From assembly GCF_001458735.1 (NCBI RefSeq), contig NZ_CZQA01000001.1, positions 1,550,001-1,614,000 of the forward strand: a DNA stretch of 64,000 nt, written 5' to 3'. The translations under genes were made by a program, and so were the position numbers. The notes beneath the pieces are model-generated. The model did no database searches and was not told the DNA's origin. It saw nothing but the letters and a program-made list of their open reading frames with translations. How positions within the stretch are numbered: the first letter of the stretch is position 1; the number at the start of each line of letters is the position of its first letter. Source of the DNA: Candidatus Nitrospira nitrosa (GTDB lineage: Bacteria; Nitrospirota; Nitrospiria; Nitrospirales; Nitrospiraceae). Positions 56,720-64,000 of this stretch are shown piece after piece.

Positions 56720-57841
56720 ATGATGTCGAATCGAGTCATACTGATGACCCCGAGCAGGTGTAAACGACGGATTCATCCCACCCTTCTTCTCGTCTGGCTG
56801 CTGGTGGGCCTTTTTACATCAATTCAAGCCGAGGCGGCACCGGCTGATCGATGGCAGCAGTTGACGGACGAGGGAACACTCGCGCGTGAACAGGCCAGGT
56901 ACAGGCAAGCGGAACAGGTCTTTCTGGCGGCGGCTCAACAGGCAGAGCAATTTGGCGTGACCGATACACGCGTGGCAGCGACGTTCAACAATTTGGGATT
57001 GGTCTTTCATGAGCAAGGACAGTATGCAAGAGCGAAGTCTTACTATGAGCGGGCGTTAGCCGTCTGGGAGCAGGCGCTCGGCACTGAACATGCCGAGGTG
57101 GCGACCGCTCTACATAACCTAGCGGAAGTCTATCAGCAGGAAGGTGAGCTTGAGCGGGCCGAGGCGTACTATCTACGGGCACTCACGATAGGAGAACGAG
57201 TTCTAGAGCCAGGCCATACTCAGTTGGCAATCGCACACAACGGATTGGGAGTTCTCTACCGGAAAGAGGGGTATCTCGTTCAAGCAGAAACGAGATTTCA
57301 TCTGGCGCTAGCCCAGCTGGAACGGCAGGATGGAACCGAATCAACCGACCTCGCGCCGATTCTGAACAATCTCGCATCGCTCTATAAAGAAAAAGAGTTG
57401 TACGTCTTTGCCGAGCCGCTCTATCAGCGCGCGCTGGCCATTCGCCGCGCGCATCTCGGAGACTCGCATCCCGCAGTTGCCATTTGCCTGAACAATTTGG
57501 CCAACCTCTACCATGCCGAAGGACTCCATGAACTTGCCGATCAGCGCTATCGCCAGGCGATTGCCAGCAATGAGGGTTCAAAGGAACCGTCTGAAGGACT
57601 GATGGCCAGTATTCTTGGCAACTGGGCGATGCTCGCGCACGATCGGGGGTTACTGGATGAGGCGCGGTTGAGGTATGAACGGGCGCTTGTCATTCAGGAA
57701 CAGACGCTGGGAAGAAGTCATCCCATGGTGGCCATGCTACTGGATCGCTATGCTGTGCTGCTCCATGACTTCGGACAGTCATTGCAGGCCGGACTGATGG
57801 CAACCAGAGCGTCGGCCATTCGGACACAAGGAATCAAATAA
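56720..57841 (+). CDS. Secreted TPR-repeat protein (kinesin-light-chain-type repeats)
   Basis: The 373-residue protein has a signal peptide (about 17-40) and about seven TPR units of 42 residues. Their signatures recur: NNLGLVFHEQGQYARAKSYY, HNLAEVYQQEGELERAEAYY, NNLASLYKEKELYVFAEPLY, NNLANLYHAEGLHELADQRY. Repeats with this length are typical of TPR_10/12 arrays that bind partner proteins. The location outside the cytoplasm suggests a scaffold for the envelope proteins encoded upstream (inference). It follows propeller paralogue 2 by 47 bases with GAGAGAGGG ahead of the start. Confidence 0.88.
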   Translation: MMSNRVILMTPSRCKRRIHPTLLLVWLLVGLFTSIQAEAAPADRWQQLTDEGTLAREQARYRQAEQVFLAAAQQAEQFGVTDTRVAATFNNLGLVFHEQGQYARAKSYYERALAVWEQALGTEHAEVATALHNLAEVYQQEGELERAEAYYLRALTIGERVLEPGHTQLAIAHNGLGVLYRKEGYLVQAETRFHLALAQLERQDGTESTDLAPILNNLASLYKEKELYVFAEPLYQRALAIRRAHLGDSHPAVAICLNNLANLYHAEGLHELADQRYRQAIASNEGSKEPSEGLMASILGNWAMLAHDRGLLDEARLRYERALVIQEQTLGRSHPMVAMLLDRYAVLLHDFGQSLQAGLMATRASAIRTQGIK

Positions 57842-57892
57842 CGCAGTTCCCAGTGATCGGTCATGAGACGATCAGGTGAATGAGGCCACGAT

Positions 57893-58258
57893 ATGAGGGT
57901 ATTCGATGAGCATGTCGCAACATCCATCTGCACGAGAGGCAGGTTCTCGCTGTGTGCTCTGGGGCTCATGGCGAGCATGTGGCTCGGGGGATGTGGGGCG
58001 GTGTTGACGGAAATTCCTGAATTGAATACCGCTGATGGGCGGGTGTTTGCTCAGCGGTGTGGGGCCTGTCACGGAAAGCCGTTTGGTAGCCATGGCATCA
58101 CGCACGGCGTGCCGGATCCACGGTTCCGGACCATAATGGAATGGCAAGAAGAGTTGACCAGGATGGACAGCCTCATGCGTGAAAAGGGGATTCAGCCCCT
58201 GACAGGATCTGAGCGTGAAGCAATCGTCCGGTATTTACACCGTCATGCGAAGTCGTAG
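57893..58258 (+). CDS. Small c-type cytochrome, probable lipoprotein
   Basis: The 121-residue protein has an N-terminal hydrophobic segment ending in a possible lipobox (WLGGC34) and one haem-attachment motif, C56GAC59H60. A Met further on (M82, M91 or M95) may be the second axial ligand. The fold is that of a short class I cytochrome c, and it would transfer electrons in the periplasm. It lies just before the convergent CcdA-like gene, with only 3 bases between the two stops. Confidence 0.82.
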   Translation: MRVFDEHVATSICTRGRFSLCALGLMASMWLGGCGAVLTEIPELNTADGRVFAQRCGACHGKPFGSHGITHGVPDPRFRTIMEWQEELTRMDSLMREKGIQPLTGSEREAIVRYLHRHAKS

Positions 58259-58261
58259 AGC

Positions 58262-59179
58262 TCAAGCGGACCGATCAGTTCGCGTCTTCGAAAAAGTGCG
58301 GCCGGTAAGATAAAAAACATAGGCTGGTACTAGAGGCAACACACAAGGCGAGAGGAAAGACAGCAGACCGGCTAGTGCGGCGATTAAAAAAGAAGGAGTG
58401 TCACTACCGAGAAAGCCTGCCTCGATATAGAAATTGTTCTCTTGTGCCCATCGGGCGATGACGGCGAGCTGTTTTGTCAGGAGTGCAAAGCCGATCAGAA
58501 CGAGCAGCGTACCGTTGATCAGCTGAATGGTCCGGATATGGCGAGTGAGCGAGCGTAGGAGGCCGTTTGCACGGTCCAGCGCAAGAGCGAAGAGTACGAA
58601 CGGAATTCCCAATCCCAACGAGTAGGCAGTAAGCAGTAAGGTGCTGTGACCGATGGTCGTGCTGTTGTAGCCCAGGGCCATGATCGCGCCCAAGGTCGGC
58701 CCGATGCAGGGCGTCCAACCAGCCGAGAAGAAGATACCCATGAGGAAGGACGGAAGATACCCGCTGCTGTTCCGACCGCTCAGTTCAATTCGTGTGTCGG
58801 TGTAGAAAAGGCGTCGAAAATAATCAATCCCGTCTTTTATCCACCGGACCAGCGGAAACCACCGGACCCCCATTCCCCCAGTAGCAGAATTCTCCAAGCG
58901 GCCAAACCAAGTCGACAGCGTGTCGAACAAACCCATCGTCGCCAGCCCAAAGACAATCACAATGGCCCCACCGATCCTGGCCAGCGAATCGCGAAGGTCA
59001 AAGACCAGTTGACCGATACCACTCACCGCCGTGCCTAGAGCCACAAAGATGATCGAGAACCCGAGCACAAAGAGAAACGCGTGGATCAATGGTTTCGGGC
59101 GCTTCATCTGGGCTCTTGCGACTTCGTCAGTCATCGAGGTGAGAGGGTGTATGTAGATGTGCCTCAATGCCATCGGCAT
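58262..59179 (-). CDS. CcdA-family thiol-electron transporter, apparently circularly permuted
   Basis: CcdA carries reducing equivalents across the inner membrane to TlpA/ResA-type thioredoxins, using one Cys in TM1 (PCVLP) and one in TM4 (PCIGP). Both motifs are intact here, but in the wrong order. The chain begins with what is normally TM2 (HAFLFVLGFSIIFVALG, about residue 33) and TM3. TM4 follows with FFSAGWTPC158IGP, then TM5 and TM6. The chain ends with the usual TM1 module (ALAGLLSFLSPC279VLPLVP). No PCVLP copy is found upstream of the start. Both ends would be cytoplasmic, rich in Lys and Arg. The start is uncertain (59179, 59173 or 59134). Confidence 0.82.
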   Translation of the reverse strand: MPMALRHIYIHPLTSMTDEVARAQMKRPKPLIHAFLFVLGFSIIFVALGTAVSGIGQLVFDLRDSLARIGGAIVIVFGLATMGLFDTLSTWFGRLENSATGGMGVRWFPLVRWIKDGIDYFRRLFYTDTRIELSGRNSSGYLPSFLMGIFFSAGWTPCIGPTLGAIMALGYNSTTIGHSTLLLTAYSLGLGIPFVLFALALDRANGLLRSLTRHIRTIQLINGTLLVLIGFALLTKQLAVIARWAQENNFYIEAGFLGSDTPSFLIAALAGLLSFLSPCVLPLVPAYVFYLTGRTFSKTRTDRSA

Positions 59180-59381
59180 CAGCGATGCACAGTATAAGTT
59201 ATTTTATGCTCACCGGAAGCAATGAACGATGAAAAACCGACTGAACCCATAGTCGTCAGACGCTTCATCCACCAAATCTGTAGCAACAAGAGATCCGAGT
59301 AGCACGTATGAGTAGACGGTGAAGCACGCACTCGGTACAAGGAACCGGATCCTACGGAGAAGCGTACAGAAGGAGGTGCCG

Positions 59382-59933
59382 ATGACACTCAAGAATTGGA
59401 GCCTGGCACTATGTGCCGTTGCGATATTGGGATTTGCCGAAGTCGGCTCAGCGGAGACTGGCTCTGCCCAGGTAAGGTTGAAAGATGGAGAGCCTGCGTT
59501 GCCGGTCGGGTATCGGAATGGACCGAAGTTCTTGACTGAGATTCAGCGACCGGACATCAAGCAAGTCCGCGAGCTATTCATCAATGCCGTAGGCGCCGCA
59601 ACGAAGGCGGGGCAACCGTTTCCAAACGGGACGGTGCTGGTGATGGAGCTCTATAAAGTCAAGCTCGACGGAGAAACGCCTGTGATCGGTCCGGACGGCA
59701 AATTGATGAAGGGGGATCTCGCTAAAATCTTCGTCATGGAAAAAGGTGAGGGTTGGGGACAAGAGGTACCCGAGAATCTCAGGACCGGTCATTGGGTCTT
59801 TGCGGCTTATGGCCCTGACGGGAAAGCCTTGTCCGAAGACTTCAGCAAGTGCCGAGGCTGTCACGCCCCATTGACCATGAAAGACTTTGTCCCTCGCTAC
59901 GATGAATACTTTGAAAAGCGGGTCGCCCGATAA
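59382..59933 (+). CDS. Cytochrome P460-family c-type haem protein
   Basis: The 183-residue protein has a signal peptide (cut likely after VGSAE) and one haem motif C157RGCH161 close to the C terminus. The preceding beta-rich domain (FPNGTVLVMELYKVK, GHWVFAAYGPDGKAL) is typical of cytochrome P460 and cytochrome c'-beta. In ammonia oxidisers P460 converts hydroxylamine, and its haem is cross-linked to a Lys; Lys92 or Lys110 might be the counterpart, but this needs alignment. The ATG at 59382 follows AGAAGGAGG, so the longer frame from 59319 is rejected. Confidence 0.85.
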   Translation: MTLKNWSLALCAVAILGFAEVGSAETGSAQVRLKDGEPALPVGYRNGPKFLTEIQRPDIKQVRELFINAVGAATKAGQPFPNGTVLVMELYKVKLDGETPVIGPDGKLMKGDLAKIFVMEKGEGWGQEVPENLRTGHWVFAAYGPDGKALSEDFSKCRGCHAPLTMKDFVPRYDEYFEKRVAR

Positions 59934-60040
59934 CGGTACATGCGAGTCAGACTTCTCGGACACAATGGTACTCAGAACGCTGAGGGTATCGATGAAAGTC
60001 GATACAGCTCAAGGCACAACTTGCCCATAAGGAGTCGACA

Positions 60041-60382
60041 ATGCCTCTACTGATGGTGCTCATCTTGACGATGTTCTTGCTTCCTATGAGTCAGTCTCAG
60101 GCTGAGGATGCGCCGTTAGTGACGCTGTTACGTGCGCAGGCATTCAATAAGATGTTTGACGGCTTTGACTACTATCACGTCAGGATTGAACGTGACGTCA
60201 CGGATGCCGATGGAGCGCATGAAGTAACGGCCGTGGCGAGCGGAAAATTTCTGGATCAAACCAGGCGAGTTACTGCCCGGTTTCGTGTCGTGGGTGAGAC
60301 CGTGGTTGGAGGCCAGGTGCTGAATGAACAAGGGCTTCCACCCTGTCTCTTGTCGGTTCAGCCGCGTGAGGAATCGTTGTAA
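60041..60382 (+). CDS. Secreted protein of unknown function
   Basis: The 113-residue product has a signal peptide (residues 1-21, cut likely after SQA). The mature domain of about 90 residues alternates short beta strands (YYHVRIERDV, HEVTAVASGKFL, RVTARFRVVG). A single Cys lies near the C terminus (PPCLLSV). I recognise no family. An AAGGAG site lies ahead of the ATG. It is between the P460-like gene and another secreted protein, and the three are probably one operon. Confidence 0.65.
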   Translation: MPLLMVLILTMFLLPMSQSQAEDAPLVTLLRAQAFNKMFDGFDYYHVRIERDVTDADGAHEVTAVASGKFLDQTRRVTARFRVVGETVVGGQVLNEQGLPPCLLSVQPREESL

Positions 60383-60408
60383 TGGGGCATAACCTTGGAG
60401 GCGAACGA

Positions 60409-60888
60409 ATGAGGAGAAGGTCTGGTGTGATCGGTATGGCAGTATCCGTGAGTATGTTCATGATGGGTGCGGCGGCCTGGGCATTACAAGCCGGAGGAGT
60501 GGAAGTGGGCGACCTTGAAAGCGGATCAGTGGTGGGCCAACGGTTCAAGGAATTGTCGGTTGATCTCGACATTCATGCCACGGAGATCGGTGGGCTCAAG
60601 GTGCTCTATCCTCCGGTGTCGGTACTGGATCTGAAGTCGCGTCCAGGAAACCCGGTTTTGCTGCGTGTGACTAATCGATCCACCAGCGAGCGGGGGTTTC
60701 TCATGACGACGGCGGCGAATCAAGCGGCCCCAACAGTATTGAATGTGCAGCTCGTGCTCAAACCGGGAGAGAGTAAGTATATCGGCATCCCCACCAGCGA
60801 TTTGCTCTATGCCGCTGGAGCCACCTTCGTCTATCGAGATCATCTCAATCCCAAAGATCCAGGTGGCACACTGCTCCTGCTCAAGTAG
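60409..60888 (+). CDS. Secreted protein of unknown function, beta-sandwich-like
   Basis: The 159-residue protein starts at the ATG behind GGAGGCGAACG, has a signal peptide (about residues 5-28, cut after AWA) and a C-terminal domain of about 90 residues (VLDLKSRPGNPVLLRVTNRS, VQLVLKPGESKYIGIPTSD). The pattern of strands is like an Ig- or cupredoxin-type sandwich. The normal copper ligands (Cys and two His) are not present, so no copper site is claimed. It follows the gene at 60041 with a gap of 26 bases. Confidence 0.65.
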   Translation: MRRRSGVIGMAVSVSMFMMGAAAWALQAGGVEVGDLESGSVVGQRFKELSVDLDIHATEIGGLKVLYPPVSVLDLKSRPGNPVLLRVTNRSTSERGFLMTTAANQAAPTVLNVQLVLKPGESKYIGIPTSDLLYAAGATFVYRDHLNPKDPGGTLLLLK

Positions 60889-60975
60889 CGACGGATCGTG
60901 TGACGTGAGGATGCGACGGATGACAAGCGGGCGCGATGCTGTCAGGCCGATGTGTGCGCGAGGCTCACCAAAAGG

Positions 60976-61530
60976 ATGAACCGTTCATTCGATAGCTTAG
61001 CGATGATGAAGACAGAACAGGAAGAGAGTCACTCCGTTCGCGTGCTGTTGGTTGATGATTCCAACAGTGCGCTCCATGAGTTGGAAACAGCACTTTCAAA
61101 GCAGAATCGGATCATGGTGGTCGGCACGGCCTGCTCTGAGATCGATGCGCAAGCAGCGGTGCAGATATGTCAGCCGAACGTGGTCGTCCTGGAGATGCTC
61201 GTCGGACGAATGAGCGGGATCAACATATGTAGAACCCTTCGACAAAAACATCCGAACATCGCCGTCCTATTTTTCACCGCAAAGGATGATGCAAGCCTTC
61301 TGCGCTCGGCAATCAATGCCGGGGCGCAAGGCTATCTATTGAAGTCGGCATCATGCGAGGCGCTCCTAAAAACCATCGAAGCCGTCGCAATCGGGCGGGT
61401 GGTAATTGATCCCAGTTTGACCAGCCAGGTCTTTACCTGGATTCGGGAAAGGAAGCGAGTTACGCCACGATGGTCCATGGCGAATTCGTCGGTTGAGGAT
61501 CTGAAGTTTCACGTGTACGTGCCATCCTGA
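60976..61530 (+). CDS. Receiver-only protein with Glu at the phospho-acceptor position
   Basis: The 184-residue protein has a receiver fold with the acidic pair D27-D28, Thr101 and Lys123, but the phospho-acceptor Asp is replaced by Glu73 (NVVVLEMLVG). The chain then continues as in the NarL-type regulators of this window (VIDPSLTSQVFTWIRERK corresponds to their linker) and ends without the HTH domain. It therefore looks like a NarL-type regulator that lost its DNA-binding part. Glu can mimic phospho-Asp, so the protein may be permanently active as a binding partner. The start is uncertain; Met codons at 61003 and 61006 are alternatives. Confidence 0.75.
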   Translation: MNRSFDSLAMMKTEQEESHSVRVLLVDDSNSALHELETALSKQNRIMVVGTACSEIDAQAAVQICQPNVVVLEMLVGRMSGINICRTLRQKHPNIAVLFFTAKDDASLLRSAINAGAQGYLLKSASCEALLKTIEAVAIGRVVIDPSLTSQVFTWIRERKRVTPRWSMANSSVEDLKFHVYVPS

Positions 61531-61688
61531 AGCACGAACAGCGCGGTTTCGCCCCAACTCAATGTTAGGCAGAGTCTGACTGTAGCTCGTCTCTGCTGCC
61601 CGTACAATCGGTCGCGCCGAACACGGAGTGCTGAAGCAGTGGGAGGCTTTCCCCAATAGTAGCGCGGGTGATCATTCGTTTTCCGTAC

Positions 61689-63485
61689 TCACTGAGCCTG
61701 TTGTTGGGCCGGTAAGTTCGGCTGAGCGGTGAGGCGCTGCTCGGCTTGTTGCAGCAGGGAGATCAATCGCTTCTGTCGATCGTGCATGAGATCATGTGCC
61801 CGTCGCCGTTGCGCAACGGGATCGCCCAATCGCCGATCCGAAGGGGCGATGGATGGAGAATCCGCTGACGGTATCGATGAACGTCCTTTCATCGGATTGT
61901 AGAGCGGATCGCCGAATAGGACCATCCTCCAGCTAATGGTTCGGCTTGTGAGATAGTAGACCTCGGCGAGAGAGTACTTTCCCGATAACAGCAGAGTGGT
62001 AAAGCGGGCCGGTTCCGGGAATGCGTCGAGGTAGGGTTCCCCGACTGAGCCGAGCGTGGCCGTAATCCCGTGTTCCAGCGCATTCTTGCACCAGCCTCGC
62101 TCGCCACGGTCATGCACCGTCAGGGATTCGGCAGAGGCCATGTGATAGCCGATGGCTCCCGGGCTGAACGAAAATACATCTTCGTACGCCCGTAGCTTGT
62201 ACCAACCGATGTAGAGCGCCACGTTCGGGACGGCGGTCATCGTTGCTTCGGAAACGTCCAGCACGACGTTGTACGAAGATTTCTCCTTGACCAGCGCTGC
62301 AGCCTCTCGCAAGCTGTGATCGTAGTGGCCGTAGGTGTCGATCGCACCATCCGGTTGCAATCCCCGGGCATCAAAGTACACGCTGCCGTTCAATCCCGTG
62401 CGCTCTGCTTGTAGGGCTCGGTCGACGAGACCCTTCGCCAGTTCAGGGGTCGGAGCGTCCAGCCGACTGGCCATGAGAATAGGGAGTTGATCGCTGGAGG
62501 CGGCATGATCTTGAAAAAGAGGGTTGTCCCAGCGCCAGGCGACGGGATAAAGATTCCGGTCCCACCACAATAGACTTAATTCGCTGTCGAGACTAGCATC
62601 GGCATAGGTATAGGTGAGTCGATCGACCTCCGCGCTCGCGAGTTCCAGCACACCACGTACGCCGAAGAGCCGTTCCGCCCAGCGGTAGAGCAACGGACGG
62701 TGTGAGGTGATCGGGTAAAGCCCGAGTCCTGTCCACAGGGAGCTTGACCGATCCAGTAGTGCACGCCAAGCGGCTGCTTGAGGCGTTTCCGGAGGCGCTT
62801 CATGCGCTTCAGATCCCGTTCGTTTCGGGAGCATGATACCCCAGCCACCATATTGCTGAGTCAGCTGAATCAATTCCTGCGTAGGGCGCTCGGTCGATGG
62901 GATCCGCTGTTGCTGGAGCTGCGTAAGCGCGGTACGCCAGCTCCGGTCGACTTGTGAGACAAGCGCGGCTGTCCTGGCCGCTTCGAGAATATCTTGCGCC
63001 GGGAAAGGCGGTGTGCCCTGTGGTCTCGATGCTTCCGGCACAAGCTGTTCGAACTGCTGTTTCAACTGCTCCAATCTTGTCCGGCTGGTTTTGACCAGTT
63101 GTTGGGCGTCTGTGAGCCGGCGGTGTTCTTCTTCCGAGAGATGAGGCGCTTCCACCCGCAACGGGATTCCATAGGTGGTGACGAGGATGCGAACGGACGA
63201 ATGGAGCGCGCGGTCTTCCAGTATACGTCGAAGCGGCATGACGACGAGATCCTCGTATTCTTGACGGGAAATCGTGTCGCGAAACGGGAGCGTGAGCGGA
63301 ATGATGTGGTCTGATGGAATGTTACGCTGAGCGGCATAGTGCCGAGCCACAGCGAGGCTGTCGGGGTTCGTGGCGTTGGCTACGATGGCGACATGCTGCG
63401 GCCGAAGCTCGGCCTGTGCGAGCGAGAGCGGCGCGATCGTCGCCAGAAGAGAAGCACAAATGAGGGGACGAAAAGAGTGGATCAT
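61689..63485 (-). CDS. TIGR03790-type secreted protein
   Basis: The 598-residue protein has a signal peptide (cut near LAQA) and the opening I associate with the TIGR03790 family: VAIVANATNPDSLAVARHYA, IPSDHIIPLTLPF and RILVTTYGIPLRV. Later blocks include SLWWDRNLYPVAWRWDNPLF and LYFDARGL-like and GDPLYNPM segments. Family members are exported and of unknown function. The C-terminal 80 residues are rich in Gln, Arg and Ala and probably coiled. It stands alone on the minus strand; the 158 bases downstream of it hold no recognised feature. Confidence 0.78.
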   Translation of the reverse strand: MIHSFRPLICASLLATIAPLSLAQAELRPQHVAIVANATNPDSLAVARHYAAQRNIPSDHIIPLTLPFRDTISRQEYEDLVVMPLRRILEDRALHSSVRILVTTYGIPLRVEAPHLSEEEHRRLTDAQQLVKTSRTRLEQLKQQFEQLVPEASRPQGTPPFPAQDILEAARTAALVSQVDRSWRTALTQLQQQRIPSTERPTQELIQLTQQYGGWGIMLPKRTGSEAHEAPPETPQAAAWRALLDRSSSLWTGLGLYPITSHRPLLYRWAERLFGVRGVLELASAEVDRLTYTYADASLDSELSLLWWDRNLYPVAWRWDNPLFQDHAASSDQLPILMASRLDAPTPELAKGLVDRALQAERTGLNGSVYFDARGLQPDGAIDTYGHYDHSLREAAALVKEKSSYNVVLDVSEATMTAVPNVALYIGWYKLRAYEDVFSFSPGAIGYHMASAESLTVHDRGERGWCKNALEHGITATLGSVGEPYLDAFPEPARFTTLLLSGKYSLAEVYYLTSRTISWRMVLFGDPLYNPMKGRSSIPSADSPSIAPSDRRLGDPVAQRRRAHDLMHDRQKRLISLLQQAEQRLTAQPNLPAQQQAQ

Positions 63486-63610
63486 CGGGTATCACACTGT
63501 ATCGTAGGTGCGATCAGGAAGAAAGACGGTCAATCAGGACAGTTGGAATGGAGGGTATGACCGACTGACAGAAGCTGTCTGGCTGAGAAGGCGGCTATCA
63601 CTGCGGCGCA

Positions 63611-63841
63611 TCATTGTTCCGATCGCGCACCGTGTGACGAGAGGGAAGAGGGGAGGGTTCTGAACAGACGATGAGCCGGCTTCTGGTTCTTGGTGCGACT
63701 GCGATTCCGGACGATTACCGGATCGATGATCTCGCCGCAGCTGATGCAGCGCCATCCACAGAGGTAATCGTCTTGAGCGTTGCTGGCCGTAACGAGGAGA
63801 TCAACCGCGCACATGAGGCCACGGCACCGACGGCAATTCAT
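63611..63841 (-). CDS. Small zinc-ribbon-like protein
   Basis: The 76-residue product, read from the Met at 63841, begins MNCRRCRGLM and later has WRCISCGEIIDPVIVRNR. The two CxxC pairs separated by about 26 residues form a typical zinc ribbon. The basic C-terminal tail is of low complexity. No role is known; such proteins often bind nucleic acid or RNA polymerase. The open frame extends to 63907 but the Cys pair at the start favours the internal Met. Confidence 0.6.
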   Translation of the reverse strand: MNCRRCRGLMCAVDLLVTASNAQDDYLCGWRCISCGEIIDPVIVRNRSRTKNQKPAHRLFRTLPSSLSSHGARSEQ

Positions 63842-63907
63842 GGAATGCGGGCTCCGGCTCTGATAGGGATATCGCAACGGCGTGACAAGTTCCCTTCTCC
63901 CGTTCAA

Positions 63908-64000
63908 CCTCGATAGTCAGACGTGATGTTTACGGCACTCGTTCTTCTGTTCGTGTACCCTCGCAGGTCTTTCGGTACGTCATGGTCGACGGATGAGTTC
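63908..64000. other. Window end, nothing recognised
   Basis: The last 93 bases show no gene start, repeat or hairpin that I can support. Confidence 0.4.

Overview
The window looks like a chromosomal segment from a Nitrospira-type bacterium (phylum Nitrospirota). This is an inference from overall protein character, the full proton-pumping complex I with a fused NuoCD, a cytochrome P460-like protein, dense PAS/NarL-type signalling and a characteristic family of imperfect palindromic repeats. No rRNA or taxonomic marker is present. No tRNA, CRISPR array, transposase or phage gene was recognised.

Layout. (1) 1-12.8 kb is a signalling block: two tandem hybrid histidine kinases, a UPF0114 membrane protein, a receiver-DHp protein without an ATPase domain, a sensor kinase with about nine PAS domains plus its NarL-type regulator, and a second soluble kinase/NarL-type regulator pair. 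(2) 12.8-16.3 kb is a quorum-sensing block: a LuxI-type synthase preceded by a perfect 36-bp palindrome with a lux-box-like core, a convergent LuxR-type regulator, and a FadL-type outer-membrane channel divergent from luxR. (3) 16.3-25.2 kb holds housekeeping and accessory genes: uvrC, a DapF-like protein with Ser at both catalytic-Cys positions, a VOC/glyoxalase protein, a tautomerase-like gene divergent from a TetR regulator with three repeated operator-like palindromes, a GNAT acetyltransferase, a polysaccharide deacetylase, a site-2 protease and a YihY-type membrane protein. (4) 25.2-41.7 kb is one nuo operon on the minus strand (A, B, CD, E, F, G, H, I, J, K, L, M, N), headed by a MidA/NDUFAF7-type methyltransferase, a family known as a complex I assembly factor. 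secA lies further upstream.

(5) 44.9-56.7 kb, on the plus strand, is the most unusual part. Five small secreted proteins share a His cluster, a C(A/S)WxC motif and a C-terminal R(A/G)PP motif. They alternate with three paralogous outer-membrane-barrel-like proteins that start their mature part with CGSxxCF, and with two paralogous beta-propeller-like lipoproteins. A TlpA-type thioredoxin, an orphan TonB and a small excisionase-type DNA-binding protein sit among them. The intergenic DNA carries six copies of a two-hairpin element, three of them in an exact 205-bp tandem array. I propose an undescribed envelope system, possibly for metal handling; the function is not proven. (6) 56.7-64 kb contains a TPR protein, a small c-type cytochrome lipoprotein, a CcdA homologue whose first transmembrane module has moved to the C terminus (an apparent circular permutation), a cytochrome P460-like protein, two unknown secreted proteins, a truncated receiver with Glu at the phospho-acceptor position, a TIGR03790-like protein and a small zinc-ribbon protein.
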